Shown here: positions 54,015 through 62,613 of the stretch, piece by piece
Position numbering within the stretch: position 1 is the first letter of the stretch
Layout: the number at the start of each line of letters is the position of its first letter
NCBI GenBank assembly: GCA_000169355.1
Contig: AAXX01000001.1
Coordinates: forward strand, 372,001 to 436,000
From: Flavobacteria bacterium BAL38
GTDB taxonomy: Bacteria > Bacteroidota > Bacteroidia > Flavobacteriales > Flavobacteriaceae
Reading direction: 5' to 3'
DNA: 64,000 nt
The notes under the pieces: model-generated
Seen by the model: only the letters and a program-made list of their open reading frames with translations
Databases searched by the model: none
What the model was told of the DNA's origin: nothing
Position numbers and translations under genes: made by a program

Positions 54015-54896
54015 TTATCTATTTCTTTTTTGTTCTCTTGCTAACAAGGTGTTTTTCAACAGCATTGCAATAGTCATTGGTCCTACTCCACCAGGAACTG
54101 GCGTAATGTAGGAAGCTTTTTTAGATACGTTTTCAAAATCTACGTCACCCACAATTCTATAGCCTTTTTCAGTAGTTTCGTCTTCAACTCTTGTGATTCC
54201 TACGTCGATAACCACTACATCATCTTTTACCATTTCTGCTTTAAGGAAATTTGGAACTCCCAATGCTGAAATAATAATATCGGCTTGAGATGTAATTTGG
54301 TTGATGTTTTTAGAATGACTGTGTGTTACTGTTACTGTCGAATTTCCTGGAAATCCTTTTCTTCCCATTAAAATTCCCATTGGTCTACCTACGATGTGGC
54401 TTCTTCCAATAACCACAGTGTGTTTACCGTCTGTTGGTACATTATATCGTTCTAATAATTCTAAAATTCCAAATGGAGTTGCCGGAATAAAAGTAGACAT
54501 ATCTAATGCCATTTTTCCAAAGTTTTCTGGATGGAAACCATCTACATCTTTACTTGGATCAATAGCTTCAATTATTTTTTGTGTATCAATTTGTTTTGGT
54601 AAAGGCAACTGAACAATGAATCCGTCAATAGCATCATTTTCGTTCAATTCTTTGATTTTTTTCAAAAGCTCCGTTTCTGAAGTCGTGCTTGGCATTTTAA
54701 TTAAAGTGGATTCGAAACCAACTCGCTCACACGATTTTACTTTGCTTCCAACATACGTTAAACTTGCACCATCGTTTCCTACAATAATTGCCGCTAAATG
54801 AGGAACTTTCTCTCCATTGGCTTTCATTTGAGCTACCTCGGCAGCAATTTCATTTTTAATATCTTCCGATACTTTTTTTCCGTCTAATAATTGCAT
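54015..54896 (-). CDS. folD: Bifunctional methylenetetrahydrofolate dehydrogenase/cyclohydrolase
   Basis: A 293-residue FolD. The catalytic [14 protein letters not shown] has the Y/K pair (about 49-62). Substrate loops are [23 protein letters not shown] and [13 protein letters not shown]. The NADP-binding [10 protein letters not shown] (about 164-173) and final [15 protein letters not shown] are canonical. It interconverts methylene- and formyl-tetrahydrofolate for purine, thymidylate and formyl-methionine supply. Cytosolic and single. The gap to ffh upstream contains a GTTTCAG-type word repeat (54907-54921). Confidence 0.97.
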   Translation of the reverse strand: MQLLDGKKVSEDIKNEIAAEVAQMKANGEKVPHLAAIIVGNDGASLTYVGSKVKSCERVGFESTLIKMPSTTSETELLKKIKELNENDAIDGFIVQLPLPKQIDTQKIIEAIDPSKDVDGFHPENFGKMALDMSTFIPATPFGILELLERYNVPTDGKHTVVIGRSHIVGRPMGILMGRKGFPGNSTVTVTHSHSKNINQITSQADIIISALGVPNFLKAEMVKDDVVVIDVGITRVEDETTEKGYRIVGDVDFENVSKKASYITPVPGGVGPMTIAMLLKNTLLAREQKRNR

Positions 54897-54978
54897 TTGC
54901 TTTCTTGTTTCAGGTTTATAGCTTTGGGTTTATAGTTGTGTGTATCCCAAAACGAATAGTTAGTATATTCAAAAAAAA

Positions 54979-55018
54979 TAAGGTTTAAAACTTTCATTAT
55001 TTAAAATTTTAAACCTTA
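54979..55018 (-). terminator. Terminator of ffh
   Basis: TAAGGTTTAAAA (54979-54990) pairs with TTTTAAACCTTA (55007-55018) over 12 bases, then a T run on the minus strand. Confidence 0.85.
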
Positions 55019-55026
55019 CCTATAAT

Positions 55027-56373
55027 TTACATTTTTGGCATTCCGCCTTTCATTCCAGACATAGCTTTCATTAAATTTTTTCCGCCACCACCTTGCATCA
55101 TTTTCATCATTTTGCTCATTTGGTCGAATTGTTTCATCAATTGATTCACTTGCTCAATTTTTGTTCCCGAACCTTTTGCAATTCTGGTTTTACGTTTTAC
55201 ATCAATTAAAGATGGTTTACTTCTTTCAATTGGTGTCATTGATTGAATGATAGCTTCAATATGTTTGAATGCATCATCTTCAATTTCAACGTCTTTTAAT
55301 GCTTTTCCAGCTCCAGGAATCATTCCAACAAGGTCTTTCATGTTCCCCATTTTCTTGATTTGCTGAATTTGTGCTAAGAAATCGTCAAAACCAAATTCGT
55401 TTTTAGCAATTTTCTTCTGTAATTTTCTTGCTTCTTCTTCGTCGTATTGTTCTTGTGCTCTTTCTACTAAGGAAACCACATCTCCCATTCCCAAGATTCT
55501 ATCCGCCATACGATTTGGATAAAACACGTCGATAGCTTCCATTTTTTCACCTGTACCGATGAATTTAATTGGTTTATTCACTACCGATTTAATCGAAATG
55601 GCAGCTCCACCACGCGTATCACCATCTAACTTTGTTAAGATAACTCCGTCAAAATTTAATCTGTCGTTGAATGCTTTTGCAGTATTTACAGCATCTTGAC
55701 CTGTCATAGCATCTACTACAAACAAAGTTTCTTCTGGTTGAATTGCTTTATGAACTTCCGCAATTTCATTCATCATTTGCTCGTCTACTGCTAAACGACC
55801 AGCTGTATCGACAATTACAACATTAAAACCATTTGCTTTTGCGTGTTTGATAGCGTTTTGAGCAATTTCAACAGGGTTTTTATTTTCTGGCTCTGAATAA
55901 ACTTCAACACCAATTTGTCCACCCACAACATGCAACTGATTAATTGCCGCAGGACGATAGATATCACAAGCTACCAATAAAGGTTTTTTGTTCTTTTTAG
56001 TTTTAAGAAAATTAGCTAATTTTCCCGAAAAAGTAGTTTTACCAGAACCTTGTAAACCCGACATCAAAATCACGGTTGGGTTTCCTGATAAATTAATTCC
56101 AGCGGCATCACCACCCATTAATTCAGTCAATTCATCTTTAACAATTTTCACCATTAACTGACCTGGCTGTAACGTAGTTAATACGTTTTCACCAATTGCT
56201 TTTTCTTTTACGCGTGTAGTAAAATCTTTAGCAATTTTAAAGTTAACGTCGGCATCTAATAATGCTCTACGTACTTCTTTTAAAGTATCGGCAACATTTA
56301 CATCGGTAATTTTACCATGACCTTTTAATAGGTGTAACGCTTTATCTAACTTATCGCTTAAATTATCAAACAT
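55027..56373 (-). CDS. ffh: Signal recognition particle protein Ffh
   Basis: A 448-residue SRP54 protein that targets membrane proteins with 4.5S RNA. N and G domains: P-loop GLQGSGKTT (106-114), VACDIYRPAAINQL, VIVDTAGRLAVDEQMM, LTKLDGDTRGGAA. The M domain (about 295-448) has the RNA-binding KPSLIDVKRKTRIAKGSG and a methionine-rich end (MSKMMKMMQGG ... MKAMSGMKGGMPKM). ATG 56373 begins the family N-terminus; an upstream in-frame ATG at 56427 lies within the -33 region and is rejected. Confidence 0.97.
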   Translation of the reverse strand: MFDNLSDKLDKALHLLKGHGKITDVNVADTLKEVRRALLDADVNFKIAKDFTTRVKEKAIGENVLTTLQPGQLMVKIVKDELTELMGGDAAGINLSGNPTVILMSGLQGSGKTTFSGKLANFLKTKKNKKPLLVACDIYRPAAINQLHVVGGQIGVEVYSEPENKNPVEIAQNAIKHAKANGFNVVIVDTAGRLAVDEQMMNEIAEVHKAIQPEETLFVVDAMTGQDAVNTAKAFNDRLNFDGVILTKLDGDTRGGAAISIKSVVNKPIKFIGTGEKMEAIDVFYPNRMADRILGMGDVVSLVERAQEQYDEEEARKLQKKIAKNEFGFDDFLAQIQQIKKMGNMKDLVGMIPGAGKALKDVEIEDDAFKHIEAIIQSMTPIERSKPSLIDVKRKTRIAKGSGTKIEQVNQLMKQFDQMSKMMKMMQGGGGKNLMKAMSGMKGGMPKM

Positions 56374-56397
56374 AATGGATGTGATTTTAATAAGTTG

Positions 56398-56428
56398 CAA
56401 AGATAGTATAATCCTAAAAAGTTTCAAA
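56398..56428 (-). promoter_or_regulatory. ffh promoter
   Basis: Minus strand: TTTG (56425-56428), 19 bases, TATCTTTG (56398-56405), which is the full Bacteroidetes pattern, about 25 bases before the ATG. Confidence 0.6.
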
Positions 56429-56593
56429 GTGTAAAAAGGGGATAATAAAATATATAAATCTGTTTTTATTATTATTTCTAAAAATTAGAGAAAAAATTTC
56501 CTAAAAACAAACTTTACTAGTTTGTAAATTAATATTTTAATAACAACTTGTTAATTTTTATTCTTTCTAGTTTAAATATTTTTGAATAAAAAT

Positions 56594-57628
56594 ATGAATT
56601 TCATAAGTGAATTAAATAATGTAAGAAGAAAATTAACCAAAACATCTACTAAGTTATTACTAAAAAAATACCCTTTAAAAAAAGTTAATAAAAACTTAGC
56701 TATTAAAAAAGTTTTGGTAAATAGACCTAATCATAGATTAGGAAATCAGTTATTAATAACACCATTAATTCAAGAAATAGAAAACCAATTTCCAGGAGTT
56801 GAAATCTATTTATTTACAAAGGGAAAGCTTTCTAAAGTAATTTTTAAGCAATATAATTCTACTGTAAAGTTTTATGTTTTACCTAAAAATCACTTTTATA
56901 AACCAATTAAATACCTAAGTATTTGGTTTAAAATTATTTTTTCGCGATTTGATTTATGTATTAACTGCGAAACAAAATCATCTTCAGGTCGAATTTCTAC
57001 AATGCTTCCAATTAGTAAATATAAAATTAATCATGAATTTGATTATAATTTGTGGGATTTTGACAAAGAAAACGTTCAGCATATTGCTAAAAAAACAATC
57101 ATTGATTTTAGGATTTACTTTAACTTACCACTAAATAAAAGTATTCCAAAATTAAATTTAAAATTAACTTCAAACGAAATTGATAAAGGAAAAGTAATTT
57201 TAGAAATGGCTAAACAAAATAACTCATTGAAAACCATTTGTATTTTTACAAATGCAACAAAAAACAAGTGTTTTAATGAAACATGGTGGCAATGTTTTAT
57301 GGCAGAAATTGAGCTTCAAAAAATAGAATTTGAAATTATTGAATTATTACCCATTGAATACATTTCAAAGATGGGATTTAAATACCCAACTATTTATAGT
57401 ACAGATATTAGAGAGATGGCTAGTGTTATAGAAAATGTTGATTATTTCATAACCGGAGATTGTGGTGTTATGCACTTAGCAAGCGCTACAAATACAAAAA
57501 CTATAGGGTTGTTTAAATTTGATAATATTACCAAATATCAACCCTATGGCAATTCTAATTGCGCTATTCAAACCAATAACTTAAGCCCTCAAGAGGTTAG
57601 TTTTGAAGTTTTAAAAAGAATTAATTAA
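56594..57628 (+). CDS. GT9 family glycosyltransferase, second copy
   Basis: A 344-residue heptosyltransferase-like protein. The basic N-terminus (LNNVRRKLTKTSTKLLLKKY) is longer than in the first GT9 enzyme; then comes KVLVNRPNHRLGNQLLITPL, the GT9 acceptor loop with GN in place of GD. The donor half has NVDYFITGDCGVMHLASATN (about 285-304), typical of GT9. Isolated from the glycan block at 1-7838. A TTG at 56582 would add four residues; ATG 56594 is preferred. The GN for GD change may alter the acceptor. Confidence 0.85.
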   Translation: MNFISELNNVRRKLTKTSTKLLLKKYPLKKVNKNLAIKKVLVNRPNHRLGNQLLITPLIQEIENQFPGVEIYLFTKGKLSKVIFKQYNSTVKFYVLPKNHFYKPIKYLSIWFKIIFSRFDLCINCETKSSSGRISTMLPISKYKINHEFDYNLWDFDKENVQHIAKKTIIDFRIYFNLPLNKSIPKLNLKLTSNEIDKGKVILEMAKQNNSLKTICIFTNATKNKCFNETWWQCFMAEIELQKIEFEIIELLPIEYISKMGFKYPTIYSTDIREMASVIENVDYFITGDCGVMHLASATNTKTIGLFKFDNITKYQPYGNSNCAIQTNNLSPQEVSFEVLKRIN

Positions 57629-57801
57629 GTTATAAAAGTCGCAAAGTAGTAATTTGTATTATAAAAAAATTCAAATATTTTGTGCACTTAGCTACTAATT
57701 AATTTTTCAGCATTATAATTTTCAAAGTAATTAGTTACACATGTAACAAATAAAAAAATCATTAGTCTAATATTTAAAATTCAACTTAAATTTTTAGTCT
57801 T

Positions 57802-58104
57802 ATGATTTTAACTACAACTAATTCAATTGATGGTTTTAGCATTGCAGAGTACAGAGGCATTGTCTCTGGAACGGCAGTAAATATGCAGAAAATGAAAATG
57901 ACGTTCAACATGCAAAAATATTACGCAGGAATAAGCGAAAGTGTTTCTGAAATCAAAGACCAAGCTTTTGAGCAACTGAAATCAAATGCAGAAAAATTAA
58001 ATGCCAATGCAGTCGTGGGAATAAATGTGGATATTGAATTGACAACCAGTAATTATGTCATAGTAACTATAACAGGGACAGCTGTTAGTATTATTAAAAG
58101 ATAG
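57802..58104 (+). CDS. YbjQ family (UPF0145) heavy-metal-binding-like protein
   Basis: A 100-residue protein of the YbjQ/UPF0145 type: ILTTTNSIDGFSIAEYRGIV, then KDQAFEQLKSNAEKLNANAV and VGINVDIELTTSNYVIVTIT. Family members form pentamers or rings; the annotation 'heavy-metal binding' rests on homology alone. The upstream gap has a 14-base dyad GTTAC-ACAT-GTAAC at 57734-57747, a possible operator. A bidirectional terminator follows. Confidence 0.88.
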   Translation: MILTTTNSIDGFSIAEYRGIVSGTAVNMQKMKMTFNMQKYYAGISESVSEIKDQAFEQLKSNAEKLNANAVVGINVDIELTTSNYVIVTITGTAVSIIKR

Positions 58105-58121
58105 TTAAGCTATTATTATAT

Positions 58122-58148
58122 AAAAAACAGCTATAAAAGCTGTTTTTT
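58122..58148. terminator. Bidirectional terminator
   Basis: AAAAAACAGCT (58122-58132) pairs with AGCTGTTTTTT (58138-58148). It separates the YbjQ gene (+) from the lipoprotein gene (-). Confidence 0.9.
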
Positions 58149-58165
58149 ATACTATTTAATATCGC

Positions 58166-58633
58166 CTAATTTTTTTCAAATGTCAAATAATCAGTTCCTC
58201 CATTACCTCCACTAACATCAATTAATTCAATTTTAGTAGCGGTATAACTCACAATTTCCCAATCATCTGTCAAATCATCCGTGAAAGAAATTGGCGCAGG
58301 AGTTGTAAAAGAAATATTAAAATCAAAATCATTATCTGGATTATCATCTGCAGAATTATCTGCTATTACAGACCAAGTTCCATTATAACTAGTTGTATTA
58401 GCAGCTGTTAATACTCCATTTGAATTAAACGTAAAATTGTAATTCGAATAGTTTGTTGTTTCATCAACACCATTATCTTCATAAAAAGTAATTCTCCATG
58501 TACCAGAAGTTACTGTATTTATTACAGGAGTAGGATCTGCAGATGAATTAGAATTGTCATCATTAGAACACATTGAAGCTACATTTAATAAAAACACCAA
58601 TGCTAATAAAGGAATCAATTTAAGCTTTTTCAT
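58166..58633 (-). CDS. Lipocalin-like hypothetical lipoprotein
   Basis: A 155-residue lipoprotein: KLKLIPLLALVFLLNVASMC with the lipid cysteine at residue 22, then a Ser/Asn-rich linker. The body has VTSGTWRITFYEDNGVDETT, YNFTFNSNGVLTAANT, YNGTWSVIADNS and a C-terminal DDWEIVSYTATKIELIDVSG, the W-x-I / G-x-W pattern of lipocalin-like (DUF5004/DUF4822-type) lipoproteins of Bacteroidetes. Probably surface-exposed or periplasmic. Its partner genes are unrelated. Confidence 0.8.
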   Translation of the reverse strand: MKKLKLIPLLALVFLLNVASMCSNDDNSNSSADPTPVINTVTSGTWRITFYEDNGVDETTNYSNYNFTFNSNGVLTAANTTSYNGTWSVIADNSADDNPDNDFDFNISFTTPAPISFTDDLTDDWEIVSYTATKIELIDVSGGNGGTDYLTFEKN

Positions 58634-58678
58634 AAGATTTTTTTATAATTAACGCTAAATTATAAAAAAACAGTATAA

Positions 58679-58867
58679 CTAATCTTGAATCTTAAATACT
58701 TTTCTCAATATATCTTCCATCAAACACCATTTAGTAAAAGAAGATTGTAATAAATTAGCTCCTACAAAAATAGTAAACCAAAGCCAATTTTGGTTAACAT
58801 ACATGGCTAATAAAACACTTATTATGATAAATGTTCCTGCAATTGCTCTAATAATTCTATTGATCAT
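58679..58867 (-). CDS. DUF2892/YgaP-transmembrane-like protein
   Basis: A 62-residue protein with two helices (9-25 and 29-45), fitting DUF2892 (INRIIRAIAGTFIIISVLLA, W-x2-F-x-G-x-N-L-L-Q, then FTKWCLMEDILRK). These small domains often occur with rhodanese or redox genes. The CLMEDIL phrase is the family's usual C-P-x(4)-L-like end, with a cysteine. It follows the PII-like gene by 12 bases and is the last gene of the efflux operon. Confidence 0.85.
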   Translation of the reverse strand: MINRIIRAIAGTFIIISVLLAMYVNQNWLWFTIFVGANLLQSSFTKWCLMEDILRKVFKIQD

Positions 58868-58879
58868 ATCTATTTAATT

Positions 58880-59185
58880 TTAATTGTATTTTTCAACTCC
58901 AAGTACCGCTAAGTGTACATGAGAAACTGAATCTTGTTTGTTATTAAACTCTTTAACTTCATCAAACAAAATATCTAAATTTTGTTGTAAAACAAATGCA
59001 TAAAAAACAACTGATTCTGTTTCATTCATTTCTGTTCCAAACCAATTGGTTTCAATAGCTTCTTCTGTACTGTCTCGATATCCTTTTACATCTCGATAAG
59101 AATAAGAAAGCACTTTGGCATTTTTTAGCATTTTTTTGACTTCTTTTTCAAATTCTGCTATGGCTGTAATTACTACTAGTTTCAT
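58880..59185 (-). CDS. PII-like signalling protein linked to RND efflux
   Basis: A 101-residue protein with the alternating strand-helix pattern of PII/CutA-type ferredoxin-like folds: KLVVITAIAEFEKEVKKMLK, VLSYSYRDVKGY, then NETESVVFYAFVLQQNLDIL and a final VHLAVLGVEKYN. The T-loop equivalent (about 40-53, YRDSTEEAIETNWF) is short. It lies 75 bases after the RND pump and before DUF2892, so it may sense a metal or metabolite for the pump. ATG 59185 is preferred over the in-frame GTG at 59197. PII membership is judged from pattern and context. Confidence 0.7.
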   Translation of the reverse strand: MKLVVITAIAEFEKEVKKMLKNAKVLSYSYRDVKGYRDSTEEAIETNWFGTEMNETESVVFYAFVLQQNLDILFDEVKEFNNKQDSVSHVHLAVLGVEKYN

Positions 59186-59191
59186 ATTTGG

Positions 59192-59235
59192 CCCCACCTA
59201 ACCTCCCCAATTGGGGAGGAAACTATCGAGGTAAG
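59192..59235. repeat. CCTCCCC/GGGGAGG palindromic element
   Basis: A perfect 18-base palindrome CCTCCCCAATTGGGGAGG (59202-59219) preceded by CCCCACCTAA, in the gap between the RND pump and the PII-like gene. It is far richer in G+C than its surroundings. A related GTCCCC/GGGGAC element is at 63756. Confidence 0.65.
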
Positions 59236-59260
59236 TTTTTTTTTTGATTAAACATTTTTA

Positions 59261-62200
59261 TTAATTATTTTTCTCCCATTTTTTACGTTCCGTGATGTAG
59301 TAAATCAATGGCACTACAATTAATGTTAATAAGGTTGAAACAATCGCACCTGCAACTAACGAAATCGCTAGTCCTTGGAAAATTGGATCAAACAAGATGA
59401 TTGATGCTCCAATTACAACCGCTCCAGTGGTTAATAAAATTGGAGTTGTTCTTACTGCTCCTGCTTCAATAATGGCTTGTTTCATAGGTATTCCATCGTT
59501 TAAACGGATTTCGATAAAGTCAATCAACAAGACCGAATTCCGAACCATGACTCCGGCTAAGGCAATCATCCCAATAAAAGATGTTGCCGTAAAGAAAGCG
59601 CCTAAAATCCAGTGACCTAATACAATTCCAACCAATGAAAGTGGAATGGCAACCATCATAACTAAAGGTGTTTTGAAGTTTTGGAACCAACCTACAATCA
59701 ACATGTAAATTACAATAATTACAACTAAAAATGCTGCACCTAAATCACGGAATACTTCTAATGTAATTTGCCATTCACCATCCCATTTTACAGTGAAATC
59801 ACTTTCATCTGATGGAGAATCCATGTACAATTCGTTTACTTTGTAACCTTTTGGCAATTGCATTTTTTCTAACTTCTCATTCATTCCTAAAATGGCATAC
59901 ACCGGACTTTCTAATGCTCCTGCCATATCGGCTAATACATACACTACTCTCTTTTGATCTTTACGATAAATGGTATTTTGTAAGGTATCGGTAGTTACTT
60001 TCACTAAATCACTAACTGGAACTACATTACCACGACTGCCTTTAATTTTTAAGTTCTGAATATCTTGGATAGACGTTTTATCTTTATCATCTAATGAAAG
60101 TGTAATACCTACAGGATTATTAGAACGTTCATCATACAAATTAGACACTGGCATTTCTCTTAACAAATAAGTCAAATTTCCAACTACTTGTTGCGGAGCG
60201 ATTCCATTTAACATGGCTTTTTCTCTATCCACTTCTAATTTATATTCTACCTGAGGTGCTTCTACCATCCAATCGGCATCTACAACATCTTTAGTATTTT
60301 CTAAAATAGATTTTACTTGTTTCGCAACTTTAATTTGGTCATCATAATTAGGTCCGTAAACCTCAGCAACCAATGTTGATAAAACCGGTGGTCCTGGTGG
60401 CACTTCTACAATTTTTACATTTGCACCATATTTTTTAGCAATTTTTTGCACTTCTGGACGCACTATTTTTGCGATATCATGACTCTGTAAATCTCTATCT
60501 TCTTTGTGTAGTAAATTTACTTGAATATCCGCCATATTACTTCCACCACGTAAATCATAATGACGTACTAAACCATTAAAAGTAATTGGAGCCGATGCGC
60601 CTATATAATTTTGATAATCTACTACTTCTGGAACTGTAGAAAGGTATTGCGCAATTTCTTTTGTAACCGCTGCAGTTCTTTCTAAAGTAGTTCCTTCTGG
60701 CATATCGATTACGACTTGGAATTCGTTTTTATTATCAAAAGGCAACATTTTAACAGCAACTGATTTAGTAAAAAACATCAAAACCGAACCAATTAACAAA
60801 ACTCCTGTAATCAAAAACATCAGATTACGTTTTTTTGAATTATCTAAAAGTGGTTGTTCTACTTTTTTGTAAATTCTATAAATCCATGAGGTTTCTAAAC
60901 CTTGTTCTTCTTTATGTTCTTGCTCGTCTTTTTCTTCCGAAGTATTATTTAAATTTTGGACGTCAGGAACCCACTTTTCATTTTCATTGGAAGAATTGTT
61001 TTTTTCGTTGTGGGTTTCATGTAATAAATGATATCCTAAGTAAGGTGTAACTGTTAAAGCTACAAACAACGACAATATCATTGCAATAGAAGCGCCAATT
61101 GGCATTGGACTCATGTAAGGTCCCATCATTCCAGATACGAAAGCCATTGGTAAAATAGCAGCAATTACAGTAAATGTTGCTAAAATGGTTGGGTTTCCTA
61201 CTTCGTTAATGGCATAAATAGCCGCTTGTTTAAAAGGCAGTCGCTTCATTTTGAAATGACGGTGCATGTTTTCGGCAATAATAATACTATCATCTACTAC
61301 AATACCAACCACAAATACTAAGGCAAAAAGCGTAATTCGATTTAACGTATAGCCTAATAAGTAGTAACTAAATAATGTCAATGCAAATGTTAATGGAACA
61401 GAGAAAAACACTACTAATCCACCTCTCCAGCCCATAGCCAACATTACCAAAACAGTAACTGCAATAATAGCAACACCTAAGTGCATAAGCAACTCTCCTA
61501 CTTTGTGCGAAGCCGTTTCGCCATAGTTTCTAGACACCTCAACGTGAACATCTGAAGGAATAATATTTTTCTTTAAACTTTCGACTCTTTCCAGAATTTT
61601 CTCTGAAATTTTCATCGCATCAGCTCCTTTTACTTTTGCTATTGAAATGGTTACAGCAGGATATTCGGAATTATTTTTAGCAAATTTTTCATTCGCCTTT
61701 CCGTATCCAAATGTTACATAATTTTTAGGCGTTTGAGGACCATCTTGAATTGCCGCAACTTGTTTTAAATAAACTGGCATATTGTTATTTACACCTACCA
61801 CTAAATTTTCTACATCTTCAGAAGTAGATAAAAATTTACCTGTAGTTACTAAATATTCTGTGTCATTTTGGACAAAAGAACCCGATTGTGAACTTCCGTT
61901 ATTAGCCTGAATCATTTGCATGATACTTAAAGCATCAACACCATTTTCAGCCATTTTATCTTTGTCTAAAACCACTTTAAGTTCACGTGTTCTTCCGCCA
62001 ATTTCTTTCGTAATGGCAACGTCTTTTACTTTTTCTACTTCTGAAGTAACTTCTTCCGCAATTTGACGCAGTTGAAAATCATCATATTTTTCACTCCAAA
62101 GTGTTAATCCTAACATCGGAACATCGTCAATAGAACGTGTTTTTACCATAGGTTGATATACGCCTTGCGGAAATATGTTTTGGTGCTTCATTAACTCATC

Positions 62201-62542
62201 GTATAATTTTACGTATGAATCTTCGCTATTTTGACCTACATAAAACTGAACTACCATCATGGCCTGTCCATTCATAGCCATACTATGAATATGCTCTACA
62301 CCTTTGATATTTCCAATTATTTTTTCAAGTGGTTTAATCACTTTACTTTCTACTTCACTTGGGCTTGCTCCTGGGTACCCTACCATTACGTCGGCCATAG
62401 GAACATTAATTTGTGGTTCTTCTTCTCTTGGAATTAAGAACGAACTATATACTCCAATGATCATCAAGGCCACCATTAATAAAATGGTTAGTTTGGAATT
62501 GATGAAAAAATTGGCAATTTTACCTGATATACCTTCTTGCAT
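59261..62542 (-). CDS. RND efflux transporter permease
   Basis: A 1093-residue inner-membrane pump driven by proton flow. The RND plan is clear: first helix (SKLTILLMVALMIIGVYSSF), large periplasmic porter loop with PGASPSEVESKVIKPLEKII, helices 2-6 with the proton-relay aspartates in VVGIVVDDSIIIAENM (helix 4), a second porter loop, and helices 8-12 ending LTLIVVPLIYYITERKKW. DD in helix 4 is like the HAE1/multidrug class rather than the metal class, but the type is not sure. An acidic Asn/Glu-rich insert (NEKWVPDVQNLNNTSEEKDE) lies in the central cytoplasmic loop. It works with the adaptor 71 bases upstream and the TolC protein. Confidence 0.95.
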   Translation of the reverse strand: MQEGISGKIANFFINSKLTILLMVALMIIGVYSSFLIPREEEPQINVPMADVMVGYPGASPSEVESKVIKPLEKIIGNIKGVEHIHSMAMNGQAMMVVQFYVGQNSEDSYVKLYDELMKHQNIFPQGVYQPMVKTRSIDDVPMLGLTLWSEKYDDFQLRQIAEEVTSEVEKVKDVAITKEIGGRTRELKVVLDKDKMAENGVDALSIMQMIQANNGSSQSGSFVQNDTEYLVTTGKFLSTSEDVENLVVGVNNNMPVYLKQVAAIQDGPQTPKNYVTFGYGKANEKFAKNNSEYPAVTISIAKVKGADAMKISEKILERVESLKKNIIPSDVHVEVSRNYGETASHKVGELLMHLGVAIIAVTVLVMLAMGWRGGLVVFFSVPLTFALTLFSYYLLGYTLNRITLFALVFVVGIVVDDSIIIAENMHRHFKMKRLPFKQAAIYAINEVGNPTILATFTVIAAILPMAFVSGMMGPYMSPMPIGASIAMILSLFVALTVTPYLGYHLLHETHNEKNNSSNENEKWVPDVQNLNNTSEEKDEQEHKEEQGLETSWIYRIYKKVEQPLLDNSKKRNLMFLITGVLLIGSVLMFFTKSVAVKMLPFDNKNEFQVVIDMPEGTTLERTAAVTKEIAQYLSTVPEVVDYQNYIGASAPITFNGLVRHYDLRGGSNMADIQVNLLHKEDRDLQSHDIAKIVRPEVQKIAKKYGANVKIVEVPPGPPVLSTLVAEVYGPNYDDQIKVAKQVKSILENTKDVVDADWMVEAPQVEYKLEVDREKAMLNGIAPQQVVGNLTYLLREMPVSNLYDERSNNPVGITLSLDDKDKTSIQDIQNLKIKGSRGNVVPVSDLVKVTTDTLQNTIYRKDQKRVVYVLADMAGALESPVYAILGMNEKLEKMQLPKGYKVNELYMDSPSDESDFTVKWDGEWQITLEVFRDLGAAFLVVIIVIYMLIVGWFQNFKTPLVMMVAIPLSLVGIVLGHWILGAFFTATSFIGMIALAGVMVRNSVLLIDFIEIRLNDGIPMKQAIIEAGAVRTTPILLTTGAVVIGASIILFDPIFQGLAISLVAGAIVSTLLTLIVVPLIYYITERKKWEKNN

Positions 62543-62555
62543 TTTTTTTAAGTTT

Positions 62556-62611
62556 AAATGTTTATGAGTTTAAAAGTTTAAAAGACAATACTTAAACTGA
62601 AAACTGCGACT
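62556..62611. repeat. Word repeats between pump and adaptor genes
   Basis: TTTAAATG / TTTAAAAGTTTAAAAG words are followed by the 16-mer ACTGAAAACTGCGACT (62596-62611), also found at 14167-14182. The tract runs to the stop codon of the adaptor gene, where ACTGAACACT continues the pattern into coding sequence. Confidence 0.6.
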
Positions 62612-62613
62612 GA

